A program made the position numbers and the translations under genes. The notes under the pieces were generated by a model. That model had not been told where the DNA came from. It did no database searches and worked only from the letters and a program-made list of their open reading frames with translations. 64,000 nucleotides of DNA from NCBI RefSeq assembly GCF_002775205.1, contig NC_036447.1, positions 20,876,501-20,940,500 of the forward strand, read 5' to 3'. Of this stretch, positions 1 through 12,139 are shown piece after piece (the stretch's first letter is position 1; every line of letters begins with the position of its first letter). This stretch comes from Xiphophorus maculatus. Taxonomy: Eukaryota > Chordata > Actinopteri > Cyprinodontiformes > Poeciliidae.

Positions 1-760
1 TTGTCCTGTTTGACCATCCAACCCTAAAGAACTTGAGCCAAATGTTCAGAAACAACCCATGAACCACCAAGGCTCTTGCAAATCATGTAGAAATGCTGGA
101 ACTCCAGAGTCTCTGTCAGTAGAGAAGTGAGTTTATTATCACCATGGACTCAGAGGGGGTCACTAAAAAAGAACCACCTGTTCCAAAATCCCCTCCAATC
201 AAAACTGAAATTTGCAAGACCTTTTAGAGAAAGGCTAGGATTGAGTTATTTGACCATGAAGGTAGAAAATATGTCAAAAATACTGAGCCAACTTTCAAGC
301 ATGGTGGTTGCAGCATCATGCTGAGGGTTTATTTTAGCTATGGATGTGCATCATACAAAGCTGAAAGGAATAATGGAGGAGGACTACTTCCCACTTCATC
401 AAGACCACATGAAATTACCAGTTAATTGGCTGGAAGCCTGGACAAAATTTTAATATTCCAACATGAAGGAATTGGTTTTAGAGTGGAGCGATTAAGCTTC
501 TGGAATTATCCCGTCCTCATGCTATTAAAAACGTTGAACATTAGCTGAGAGTCAACCAACTAAATCAACCATTTCCGACAAGAAGACTCTTAGAGAAGCT
601 GGGTTGCTAGGAAACGTCTTTACTAAATTATTGTGAGGTTGAATGTGTAAACATTGATGTTGTGAAAATCTAAAACGGATTCAATTTGAAGGTCAAAATC
701 CAATTCTAAAAATGTAAGAAAAAGGACCAATTCACTCTGAAGCGTCAGTGTTTCAAACCA
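1..760 (+). mobile_element. Degenerate Tc1-like transposase remnant
   Basis: A frame running from 238 to about 350 reads IELFDHEGRKYV and then FKHGGCSIMLR. These match the Tc1/mariner transposase block that normally reads IELFGH... followed by KHGGGSIMLWG, just after the second catalytic Asp. Stops and frameshifts follow, and no intact terminal repeat is seen, so this is a dead copy. The left end lies outside the window. The family is clear but the subfamily is not. Confidence 0.7.
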
Positions 761-1360
761 CTCAATAAAAACTCAAACCTGATATGACATTAGTCCCAGT
801 GATGAGTGAGCTGTCGGCCGACACGATCTTATTAATAATCGGCGTTTCAAATGAAGGAGTGTTTATCACTTTCTCTGCAGCTTCATCTCGCAGCCTGTGG
901 TTTCTCTCAGCCACCTCCCACGCTCTCCCTCTGAGGACAGAGCTAACCAGGCACGTTAACAGCACCCCTGATGCAGGTCCCTCCCAGCGCAATGCTGCGC
1001 ATCACTGTTTCTTTATCACCATAAATAATGCAGGCCTCGGCTAAAACTAATGAGCAGGCGCGACACGGCAAGGAACCATAACCAACTCCTACCGGGAAGC
1101 TGGAAGAGTATTAGCAAAAAGCTTCGATGCAAAAAGCTCACTTCATGCGTTTACATGAGTTTAACCCAATTTCACTTAGTGCAATGCATCATTATTATAT
1201 CAGCTATTAATGCAAGTCATGTTCGCTTTTTGATTGGCTGGATCTTGTTAGTGCAGATATGAGCTTTTTGTTAGCAAAGCAAGTCATTGTAGCTTCTGTT
1301 TACCAATTAGCTCCCTTTTCAGTCCAGCAATTGTTTCTGAAGATAATCACACACCCTGAT

Positions 1361-1363
<3 letters not shown>

Positions 1364-1416
<53 letters not shown>
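1364..1416. repeat. (CA)n microsatellite
   Basis: An uninterrupted CA dinucleotide run of about 26 units. It forces a run of alternating His-Thr codons in the overlapping frame, which is not a protein. Confidence 0.97.
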
Positions 1417-1418
<2 letters not shown>

Positions 1419-2047
1419 CGACTGGCAGCTGCCAGACTGAGATAAAGGAGCGGGCTTGAATTTGCTAAAGGTCAGCCCTCCTCTCCAGAATCAATACATC
1501 TGCAATTAAATGTATAATTAATCAAAACTTTAACATCACAGGGTGAAATCACTTGAAATATAATGGATATCTAAAGCACAGATCACACGTTCACTGCATA
1601 TGTGAGTCTGCGCATAAAAGTGAGAGCTCTAAAAGAGTACGTGATGAAAGAGAAATTTTTACACTTTCCGAAGAAGATATGCAGCGTCCTCCTGATAACC
1701 TGGAATAATTTACAGAGAATTGAGGATTATAACATCCCTTCTGGTCCTGCGTGTGCCGCATTGGCATGAACATCTATTCCCTGGACATTCAGTTGATAAA
1801 GATCCGTCTCCGCCCTAAAAATAGTGACCTTTAGTTAATTCATGAGATCTGTCGGCAGCGCCTAAACTCAAACCTAATCAGCTCTGGAGGCCTGAGTATC
1901 TGATTCAAAAACCTGCTTGATCTCTGCAGGTAACATTCAGCTCCTCTTTAATTTCACACAAAGAAATCTCAGCTAAATGAGAATCTCTTTGTGCTTCATG
2001 TCCTTGTTCTCTTTGAGGCGGGTGTGTAGGTGCGTGCCGGCGTGCGG

Positions 2048-2075
2048 TTGTGTGTGTGTGTGTGGGTGTGTGTGT
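2048..2075. repeat. (TG)n microsatellite, interrupted
   Basis: A TG run with one GG interruption, in intergenic DNA. Confidence 0.9.
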
Positions 2076-3713
2076 TCCTGACACAGAAGTCATTGAAGGG
2101 TGTTAGGAAGGTTTCCTTGCATGAGCATCATTGGAAATCACAAGGAGGGGAGGGGAATACCTGATGAAGGAGGGAGTCCTGGGGGACTGACCAACCTGTG
2201 CAAACAAAAACAACAGATGGACACAAAGTAGCAGACAAGCCATTTTGCATGTGTGCATTTTTATATGCAGCTATTTGGGAGCAATGTTTGTTCCTTAAGT
2301 CTGTGGGTTTGTAGCGCTGTGTAAGAAATATGCATGTTAAAGCACTGATGCTTTGTATTTCAGCTTGGTCTCACCCAGGACTGACTTTGGCTGAATTTAA
2401 AAAATAACTGTAATCACTAACAGGGAGTAATCAAAAGAATGTAGAAAATCCATTGAGATACAATAGAACAACATTATAGACGTATTTAAGTCCAGTTCTG
2501 AATCCAAACCAAAAAAATCTTTTCGGGTTCCTACGTGCTCAGTGTAATCTTCTCCCTTCAGGTGCAGAACGGACAGATTGAAGCACTCTTTTTATCCTTA
2601 CAGTCATTGGGTTTTGAGACAAACTAGATTTAATGTCCTGAGTTAAGGTTGCTATCGAACTTCTGTCATCCAACTTCATTTTTAGCTCACGTATTACTTA
2701 TCAAATTTTATTTTTAGACTTTTATTTCAGATGGATATTTATTAATCTTTGTGTAAAAAGCTTGTGTGAATGTGCTGACCATCACCACTACCTGTTACAA
2801 ATGAATTGACCTTTGAGGACAAAATGAAGAGAATTTAATTGACTTTCTAAATTGTAAACCATGCATCACTTTTTTTTCTCCTCTTCACAGTTATGTGCTG
2901 CTTTGTGTTGGTCTGCCACAGATAATCCTAATATACTGGACAGTCAGGGAGTGAATATTTAATGCATGACACTCTAACTTCACTGCTCAGAAAATCTTAA
3001 ACTTTGCTCCAGGTAAAATGTTAATCTATAGCCAGATACAGATGATTCATGTCCTCTTTGTCTTTCCGTACAATGTATTATAAACGGTTTTCCAATTAAA
3101 AGCAGCTTCATCGATTGGCTCTTTAATTACGATGTGTGAGCGTATAGATCTGCAGCCTCACTGACACACACACACACGAGGTTTTCCACAGCTACAACCG
3201 CACACTGGAAGAAACATACCATCACATCAGGCGGCAGGATGTTTGTCCGTATCTACATCGCCGTGGTGGGTAAATATTTTAACAGTTCAGCAGTCAGGCA
3301 CAATGTCTGATTGAGTCTTCAGCCTCAAGTCCCACAGGCAATCTGAAATACACTCATGTCAAGCTAATGGAAAGCTTTTGGTGTTTTCCAGCCGATCAAT
3401 AGCTGTTTATGTGCGAATGGTGACACACTATATCAGCCTGCAGGCAGACTGCCAGGAGGTATGGAATGACTGTAGTCAGCACTTCGGGAGATGGGTGAGC
3501 AGGGCAAACACCCCCCCCACACACACACACACAATTCATGCTGTGGGAGCTGCATTGAGTGTTTGCGGTGCTGATGAAGGGCAGAAAATGAGCTGGAGCA
3601 AACGCGGAGGTGTTCAGTGGTTTATGGATTGAAACTATCTCAGATCTGCAAACTGCGGCACTTCACAGCTCAGACAGACTAGGAGAAGAGGAATGCAGCG
3701 ATGTGTTCTGGAA

Positions 3714-3774
3714 AGCCAATAAAGTTTCTTCTGCTTTGAACGAGCTTCGAGATTCCTGTTGTGTCTTTACAGAC
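3714..3774 (+). repeat. Inverted duplicate, copy 1
   Basis: This 60-bp stretch (core AATAAAGTTTCTTCTGCTTT) reappears almost exactly, in reverse complement, at about 5298-5358. The two copies differ at about one position in the aligned part. It could be a piece of a dispersed repeat; no terminal features are visible. Confidence 0.75.
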
Positions 3775-5297
3775 TGGCAGCAGACGAAGGCATCCACTCC
3801 TCCTGAGTGACTGGTGGTCTGAGCTGTTTTGGCATCGTCAGCGTCCCATGACAGAAGAAGAAGAAGAAATGAGATGTGCTCACTTTAAGCATGACTCGAG
3901 GTTCTTGCAGAGCTGGGTCAGTTATGTGTACCTGAATAATTTGTTAAAATGTGAATAAAATGTGTTTTTAGGAGTAATTTTACTACACTGTACTTTTTAA
4001 TCAGTCTTGAGCATTACTTTTGTAAAGTATCGGTACTATTATTTGAGTAAAATTTCTAGACACTCTGCCCATTGTGAGTAATGCATTGGAATCAAAGAAC
4101 AAATATGCTATGATCAAAAAATTTGTCCAATGACACATGTAATTATTGTCTCTGACACAGCAAATTCTGCTAATAGCCAACATTTGCGAATGATCAGATT
4201 TTCTTGTAATTATCTCGAGGCTTTAGGACTGAAATCATAACTCATTTCCAGGGAGTCTTTCAGCAGCAGTCTGTCACTAATATTAATGTTATTTTATGCA
4301 GGTTTCAAGGTTCAAGCTGAAATTTTCTGCTCATGTGGGCTCGTGGGAGCAAGGTGGTGATGGCGCTGTTACTTTAGCACTTCCTGCCAGATGAGACTTC
4401 AGACTGGGATGAGGCAGGACAGACAGCAAACACACAGAAAGAAAGCGAAACGGCAGCAACATTCAAGCTGCTTCTTGGACATATCTAAGAGAAAATTATC
4501 CTAAAAATTGCTTATGCCCTAATAGGAACATAAGTGAATGATAACTGGTTTTACTGGAAATTCATAGACTGCTAGCCAAACAAAAAAATATATACCGCAA
4601 GATGAAATAAAATAACAAAAATGGGGATTTGGTTGCATAATCTTACATTTTACAAAAATTTAAATCTGTTTGGTGGTGAGAAAAATAAAACAATGGTAAG
4701 AAAATGTTTGTTTTGAATCATCTGTATGAAACACTCTCTTGTTTAAGGCATACTTTATAAATTTACATTAAATAGAAATCCTGGGATCCCTTAGCTCTTC
4801 TTCAAGATGGGGAAGACAAGAGAACATGTTGTCCAGCTAATGCAGACGTGTGCTGATTTTCAAAAAATCTTTGAGTAAGAAAATGCTGCTACAGTAAAAA
4901 ATACAGTTTCAACAAACAATAAACTCAACTGTCAGATTTATGTTAATGCTGCTTTTAGTCAAAAATAACTTTATAATAACAGAGACATATAGTTTTAATA
5001 CATAGAATGCAAATGATAAGATGAACACTAGAGGTGACCTTTTTGCTTACATTTGAATTTAAGCTATTGAAAAGCCTAGAATTTATCTCTGCAAATCCTT
5101 TTGAGACAAACAATGATTTGTCACATCTTTACTGTAAAAACTTTCAGCCTGCTGGACAGGAAATTGCTTTTTATTCTTCCTATTTGTCAAATGGACATGT
5201 TCAAACATGGCCGACCTTCACGCCTTGAACACTGAATACACTTTGCATTTTGACGAGATGCTAATAGAGCAGGCAAAACATTGCAACAGACCTGGCT

Positions 5298-5358
5298 GTA
5301 AAGACACAACAGGAATCCCGAAGCTCGTTCAAAGCAGAAGAAACTTTATTGGCTTGTG
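5298..5358 (-). repeat. Inverted duplicate, copy 2
   Basis: Reverse-complement partner of 3714-3774. Immediately downstream (about 5359-5395) is a short sequence, GAGGATCAATCTGTTGTGTA, that recurs at 6282-6301 inside an L2-like tail, so the copy abuts a retroelement fragment. Confidence 0.75.
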
Positions 5359-6269
5359 ACGAACTGAGGATCAATCTGTTGTGTACTCTGCCCTTTTTTC
5401 ATTCTTGTAAAGAATACAATGCAGCCACCGCTGTGGTTTCTTCATTCTCTGATGTTGTTTTTTTTTGTTTTGTTTTTCTTCTCTTTCTGTAGTTGAGAAG
5501 CAGACATGCATGTGTTCTCTACTGTTCTCTTTATCCTCCCTCCTCTTGTCTATCCTTATCTCATCCATGTTCATTTCATATTTAAATAAATAAAAAATTT
5601 CTAGAAACCTCAGTTCTAATTTCCGTTCATCTCTACTTTGTCCCAGGTGCTTAAGCATGACAGATGAGTGGGATGATCAGTTAAAGGTTAGCTTTCAGGA
5701 TAAAAGAAACATTCTCTCGCTGCTGCTGGTGGTGCAGGAGGGTGGACTGCACTCCCCTCCTCACTGGCCCTTGCCCCAGTTTCCCCCACACAGCTGTCTT
5801 GTGCACGTCTGGATGTTTAAAGACTCTGTGGCACACAGGATCATCTGTCAATAAGGTGGTCTCTGGGGGCAGTTCATCTTTACTCCTTCAACCTACAGAG
5901 CTCCGTTGGGGGAGGAAAGTGTCCTTCTGTGTCCTTTTTCAGTTTAAACAGCCTCTGCTACCGCACATTAATAAAGAAACATTGATGTAGTGGGCAGATG
6001 AGTGTTTACGTATATTAGGGGGGAAAACAAGGTGAGACTAGACAGATTTTGTGGGATGATGCCACCAATTTACATTTTTCAGCTCACAATAAACAACAGC
6101 CATCTATTCTGTTTATTATCATTTTGTTATCAATGTTCTCGTGTACAACGCGCATTGATTTTCCCAGTTTACTCCCACAGCTGAGACACATGCATACCAG
6201 GTTTATTGAGGACTCCAAATTGATCTTATGATGGAGTACATTGGTGGATGTTGCTTGTATTTGTGTTGG

Positions 6270-6400
6270 CTGTGTGACAGACTGAGGATCAATCTGTTGT
6301 GTACCCTGCCCTCTTGCCAAGCAACAGCTGGGATGGGCTTAAGCCCATCCTGCATCCACAAAGAGTTGCGGATATAGAGCAGCTCAAGAAATGGAAACAG
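6270..6400 (+). mobile_element. Diverged L2-type retroelement 3' tail
   Basis: The order of blocks (ACTGAGGATCAATCTG, GTACCCTGCCCTCTTGCC, AGCTGGGATGGGCTTAAGCC, then ATATAGAGCAG) follows the widely shared fish L2/SINE 3' tail, whose usual form begins 'actggcgacctgtccaggg'. The copy is old and has no clear target duplication. Assignment rests on block order, not a search. Confidence 0.45.
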
Positions 6401-6426
6401 ATTTCTTAGTGAACCGCTCTATGACG

Positions 6427-6486
6427 TACAGTACAGACCAAAAGTTTGGACACACAGTTGTGTCCAAACTTTTGGTCTGTACTGTA
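6427..6486. mobile_element. Palindromic Tc1-like terminal-repeat dimer
   Basis: Two perfect 28-bp arms (6427-6454 and 6459-6486) flank a 4-base loop CAGT. The arm contains CAGACCAAAAGTTTGGACAC, the characteristic terminal inverted repeat of a Tc1-like family of fish. All internal sequence has been lost, leaving two termini head to head. TA dinucleotides bound both ends, as expected for a Tc1 insertion. Confidence 0.8.
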
Positions 6487-6892
6487 CATAACTGACTGCT
6501 CTGTGCTGTAAATACCTGAACACAGTGATATTAGTGGCATAAATTTAAATAAAGATTGGGATTTTTGCTGCCACTGGTGCTGGCAGTAAAACAGATTTTG
6601 GATTGATAAAGAGAATTGACATTAAGCTTCTGGAAAGAACTGAAATTCATTCTCCTGGAATTTGATGAAGAATACTTAAAGGTGTTTAATTTTGCCAAAA
6701 GGAGTTGGGAATTATTAAATACATGCCAATTATAAATAAGTCAGAATCTACAAAAAAATGTTTCCGAATTTAAGTTGCTTGTTGTGCAATCACACCGCTA
6801 CCCAAAATAGTACCAGTCGTGCTGAGGATGAGAGCATGTAAACTTTTGCACATGGTGCACTCTCTTTGAAATGACACAAAGCTGGAAAGTGT

Positions 6893-7112
6893 TTGTAACT
6901 GTGGCTCAGTGGGTAGAGCAGTTGTCTTGTGATCAGGAGGTGTTTGATTCCAGCTTCCTTCTGCCACATGTTGATGTGCCTCTTGGCAAGGCACTTAACC
7001 CCAAGTTGCCTACCAATCTGTGTATGAGTGCAAATGTAACTTTTGAAAATGAAGCACTTTTAGTGGTCAAAATGACTGAAAAGGCGCTATATAAGTTCAA
7101 TCCATTTACCAT
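6893..7112 (+). mobile_element. tRNA-derived SINE
   Basis: The head carries a tRNA-like A box (TGGCTCAGTGGGTAGAG from 6902) and a decayed B box (GGTGTTTGATTCC near 6939). The body contains GGCAAGGCACTTAACCCC, and the tail reads GGCGCTATATAAGTTCAATC followed by CATTTACC, a common 3' end of fish SINEs. The A-rich stretch at 7126-7135 may be a relic of its tail. No target duplication is visible, so the insertion is probably old. Confidence 0.75.
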
Positions 7113-7199
7113 CATGGCAGGCATAAAAAAAAAACTCTGTGGTGCTCCAACAATAATTTTGGAGTTGAAAAAAAAAAACACGTAAAAACAAAAAGAGTG

Positions 7200-9720
7200 A
7201 CAGACAGGAGTTTGTTTAGTTTCTCTGTTTTTGTGAAATTCACTGACTACTTTGAATAGACCTGTCGTTTCAAAGCATGTGTCATAAATGTCTGTCTATT
7301 TTGTGTTTTGCAAGTAAAAGAGGGTTTAGAACCTGGTACGTAAAAGCAAAAACATGATTTTAAAACTGACATCTTATAAAGAATCAGTGAAATATTTGAT
7401 AGCAGATGGTAATGTTCTTATTTTGTATACTATGGATGAACTAAGGCAATCTGGTGTAAGTAATTGAAGATTGAAGTGCAAAACTCATAACAAAATTGCA
7501 GATGGGCTGTAAAAATATTTAGCTACATGAGCATAAAGCTGTGACTTCACAAGAAAAATTAATGTTTCACAGTTATTAATGGCTTTAATAATGTAGCCAA
7601 CATTCACATCGTCTGGGATCGAAGATTAATGATTGAAGCTCTTCTGACCTGTTAGTTTTCTTACCTGATCCGCTTCAACGGATATTAACTTTCACAGATC
7701 TGATCCAGATATGCAACACAGAACCTTTCCATGCAGCACAGCATACAGTGATGAATGAGCCATCCTCATTTGTGACTTGGAACATGCTGTGATATTTTGG
7801 GATTGGATTACGGAGAATTTCTGAAGGTAACAGAATTTTATGACAAATGAATAAAGTGCCAAACTATTTGTTTCAAAACTGTGACATTTACCAATCGGCC
7901 ATAACGTTGTGCTTTGTTACGGGGTCTGTGACTGCTTTGCAAAATTTCACAATAAGTTTGAGTTGGAAGATGCCAATGAGTTTTTCTCTTTTACTCTGAT
8001 AACAATGCTATGATTAATATTTTATTTATTTGTCTGAAGCAGAAACATCTAAAGCCGGTGTGACGCATCATTGTGACTGAAACTTTGGTCTTCTGATCAG
8101 TAGTCGCTCCTTTTTTACTTGCTGCTATTATCACTGCTCTTACTAATCACTTAAATATTCAGAAGCATGTTTCCAAGCTCTTTTCTGGATCATCTGTGGT
8201 GTATTTTTAAAGTTGTGTTAAGCTTCCTGCCTCAAACTGCTGTGTCATGTGCAAACTGGATGTTGAATAACTCCCAGAAAGGTTTCAGCTCTTCCATTAT
8301 ACATGAAGCAGCAGCAGCAGCAGCACAACCCTCTCACTTAAGAACTATATTTCAGGCCATACGGGTACACTGTGGGTCTATGAAGACATCCATTAGATTT
8401 GGCAACGCTAGTTTATCATTTCAGCTTCTATATTAAGACAAAGTAGATTTAAATAATTCAAAGTTGAATTAATTCTAAGTTTCCTTGCTTGTCGTGGCGT
8501 GCCTAGTTCTTATACCACCACTTGAAATTAGGCAGATTCAGAAAGTAAAGTGTCAGTAAAATGTGACGATTAGTCCAGGTTTAATTTCGGGTCGTTTATA
8601 TTCATCCTTTTAGATGCAAACTTCAGCATAAAGCTGCTGTACAGACGCAGCCCCTGTGGGTGAAGCTTGTTTTGCAGCACTGCTGCGTCCTCCCAGGTCT
8701 CCAGAATAACAAGTCTCAGCTGAATACGGAGCCTGCGACACTTCGGCATGTCATGGACTGCTCCAACTCAGAAAGTGATGTCAAGATGGTTTAATGTCAA
8801 AAGCTAATTCACTATATCCTACTTTAGCTGAACTTTACTGCATAACAGAGAGAAAGAAAAGCATTTTTCTATGGATCACAATGATTAAGCTACATCTAAA
8901 GGTGATTATTACAAGAGCGGCCTATTAGCACGTTGGAGGGTGTATTTTAGAAAGTATCCTGAAGAGGATTGAAATATCTGAATGAGAAACGGATTTTTCT
9001 CCAAGGATCACAGTTCATCTGATCCGTACGCTGTCAGTGCTGCAGCTTCACACGTCAGGGTGCCTTGCTTTTTCTCCAGGGTTTGATCCAGACAGCTAAA
9101 CCTAGAAACACACCACGCCTCTAACATTTAGTGTCTGTGCTCTAATTTGTGTTTTATCATTATTTATTTTAAGGAGGATGTTATTAATCACATTCTGTCT
9201 CACCTCAGAAACTGGTTCTCATTCAGCAATGAGTAATGTGTTTGACTTTTATTATATTCATCCTTTTATAGCCTGCTACCTGTGAAGTGCTAAATGTTGG
9301 TCAACACACAAAAACAAGGGTCTTCTGTTTAATTTAGAGACGCCTTCGGAAATATCACCAAATGTAAATGTGCAACATATTTCTATTTCAGGTTGTTTGA
9401 CTATTTCATCTCCAACTAAGTTTAAAGCAGAAGAAAATAATCATAATTTCTCTAAAGAAATTAACATTTCCCCCTTTGTCAAATATTTGCCCCTTATAAA
9501 ATTCACTGAAAACCTTTCAGGAACAATCACCAGGCCACCCGCTCCATTTTCTGATAAGCAGGACGTGGCAGAAATGTAATTATGTTTCTGAGGTTGAACA
9601 CCCTCAGTGCCACAGAAGGAGGTCAAGACTGAAGGATGTGCCCTTCCCCTTTGTACCTTCCTTTCCTCTGTCTTTCTGTCTGTCTGGGTGGCTCAGCTGG
9701 CAGTTACTCTATTATTAGCT
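7200..9720. other. Intergenic DNA, no gene recognised
   Basis: Only short open frames without homology. A short CAG run lies at about 8309-8325. Nothing else can be named. Confidence 0.55.
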
Positions 9721-9724
9721 TCAA

Positions 9725-9728
<4 letters not shown>

Positions 9729-9812
<84 letters not shown>
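9729..9812. repeat. (TA)42 microsatellite
   Basis: An uninterrupted run of 42 TA units (84 bp). Such runs extrude cruciforms and often mark unstable or mis-assembled positions. Confidence 0.98.
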
Positions 9813-9815
<3 letters not shown>

Positions 9816-12130
9816 GAAAAGATGGCGCTGATGTCATGGTTAACACACAGTGACCCTACCTCGAAATGATTCAGCACCTTTTCCCTCATCCAGAAAACAG
9901 CTTGACCCAGGCAATTTTATAAATTAGGTTCAAGATTCTTTTTTTAAACCTTCTCTTTCAGTTTTTCCTCAAATTATTTTAAGCCCTTCATGACTCTGGT
10001 GTTTAGCCACGTTAGTCAGAGATCCATTAGCCAAAATAAGGTTTTTTGCTTTTATGTTTGATCCAGGTTCTGTATCAGTGTACACAGCTCAGTTTTCACA
10101 CAGATCTGTCTTGACACTGTGTGTTTCTGGGAGAAATCACTCCCCGAGGTGCCTGCTGCTCAGCAACAGAATCTATGACAACGTTACCCACCAATTAACT
10201 CTTTGCTACCTGGTAGAAATAAAGCTGAGATGCGTCTTTAATATATTCCAACTCAATGTAATGATAGAAATTGTTGGGATTCTTTTTTTACATGGAAGGA
10301 CAACTCACCAACTGGTTTGATTTCAAGGAAGATTTCAACTGTCAGTCCAATTATGTGGACAAAAAAAAAGAAGCTAATTCAAAATCAATCTGTTCCTCAC
10401 TGAAGCTGATCTCTACTAACATCAAATTCAGGTGCGGACAAAATTATCATCCCACACAACATAAAGCATTCTCCTCGCTTGCAGTTATTTCTTCAAGGTT
10501 GTAGCTGGAAGGACATAAAAAAGATGGACATTTACTGTGGTGGAAGGTTCATGGATGTCTGCAGACTGAAAGGTCAAAAATATTCTAGATGTCCATGAGG
10601 AAGCATATACTTACACTTTTTGTTTGTGTCCTGTCATCACAAACATGCTGAACCTTGAGACAGATTGGCTACAGAAGGAGAGTACCACACAAAAGTGCCA
10701 GTAGTGTTATCTAAGGACAGAAAGAAGAAGCTGCATTTAACGCAGATTCACCAAAATGATGCAATAAGAACATGGAAAAACTTTGGCTTGTCCAAAAAGT
10801 CTCAGGGTGTCCAGCTCAGATCCTAAATAGCTGGTTTTCTGCATGGTTTTCAGATAGATAATTATAGTACATTGTGTTAAGAATCAGCCTGATAATGATC
10901 TTTACATTTGTTCCTGGTATGCTGGACTAGAGGACTTGAGTTGAACACCCCTGAATCAAACGTTGAGTCCAGAATTTGGTGCAAGTTTGATTTTAGTTTT
11001 TGTGGAATAAACTGGGGAACATCCAGAGTTGCAGTAGAATTTACATGAATTGAACTGAAGAGGGTTTTAATTGGAGGTTTTAATCAGCATGGAGGAGGAT
11101 GTGCCCTTTGACAGCTCACAAGGGCTTTTTGTGCTTATGAAGTCAGGTCAAACGGCCTGAAGTGCAGCTGAGAGCAGCTTCTTTCAAGTTTGACGAGATA
11201 CTGAAGGATTTTGTTAAATAACAGCCCTGTTATGGGTCCTCTTGCCCCACCCTCCACTCAGCAGCACTGCAGGGGTATAAATCTTTGAAGAACTGCAATC
11301 TGCGTCATGGGCAAACACGCAAATCTGTCCCACCCAGCTGAAAGAGGAAAGGGGGCCTGATCTGTGAAGATGGAGATGTTGAGGTTTGGGAGAGAAAAGA
11401 TTTTAGTGTACAGGTCAACGTGGCAAATTGGAGCAAGTTATCCAACACATTAATAAAAATCCATCTGTACAAAGGGCCCAAGAGACAAAAAAAAAAAAAA
11501 AATACAAGAAATGTCTTGAAGATTGCATTGTTCATCTTGTGTGGATAAGGAATCAGGTCAGGATTAATAGGAAGATTAAAAATATAGCAAAGATGTAGCC
11601 AGGACTAAAATGGAGTGGCACAGTCAAAGTCCAAACCTAAGTCCAATTGAGAAAATTTTTACAAAAGAAAAAACGTGAAAATGAATGTTCAAGGATGTTG
11701 TCCATCCGGTGTACTGAACCTTTTGCCTGCAAATATTTAAAACAGGCAGAGACCGACCCTAAAAATACTGCGGCTGTAACTGTAATGAAAGGTGGATGAG
11801 GGCAGAACCAAAACTGAGGGCAGAACCAAAAAAACCTGCCATACTTCACTTCACTGAAATCTGAGATTATAATATGGCAAAATGAGAAAAGGTTTTAGGG
11901 GATGAATACGTTTGTCTGACGTTGTCGTAATATAATAGGATGTCTTAAAAAGATAATTTAAATCAGCTCAGCTGTTGTTTTTTTTAATATAATTGTTCAT
12001 TACTTTGAGGATATCAATGATTAAGGAATATAAAGATGCAAAACTGTTATTTGAAGCTTTTACGTGGTAGAAGAATATGCTCAAAATGTTTAGATTATCC
12101 AGCACACAGACAGTGAGACACAATGAAACC
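9813..12130. other. Intergenic DNA with transposon fragments, no gene
   Basis: No supported coding exon. A Tc1-type transposase scrap is listed at 11607-11660. The stretch from about 10430 to 11900 has the patchy look of decayed DNA transposon, but no termini are clear. Confidence 0.5.
11607..11660 (+). mobile_element. Tc1/mariner transposase scrap
   Basis: One frame from 11610 reads MEWHSQSPNLSPIEKI. This matches the conserved Tc1 transposase block LEWPSQSPDLNPIENLW, just ahead of the third catalytic residue. Flanking sequence is frame-broken on both sides. Confidence 0.6.
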
Positions 12131-12139
12131 ACATGCAGC

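Larger units (their letters stand above)
761..5290. other. Intergenic DNA without a recognised gene
   Basis: Only short unconnected reading frames occur and none resembles a known protein or has convincing splice context. Apart from the microsatellites and the inverted duplicate listed separately, I see nothing that can be named. Small CA runs occur near 3160-3178 and 3517-3532. Confidence 0.6.

Noticed and set aside
9607..9869. Open frames ending in a long Ile-Tyr repeat
   Set aside because: The repeat is the translated (TA)42 microsatellite.
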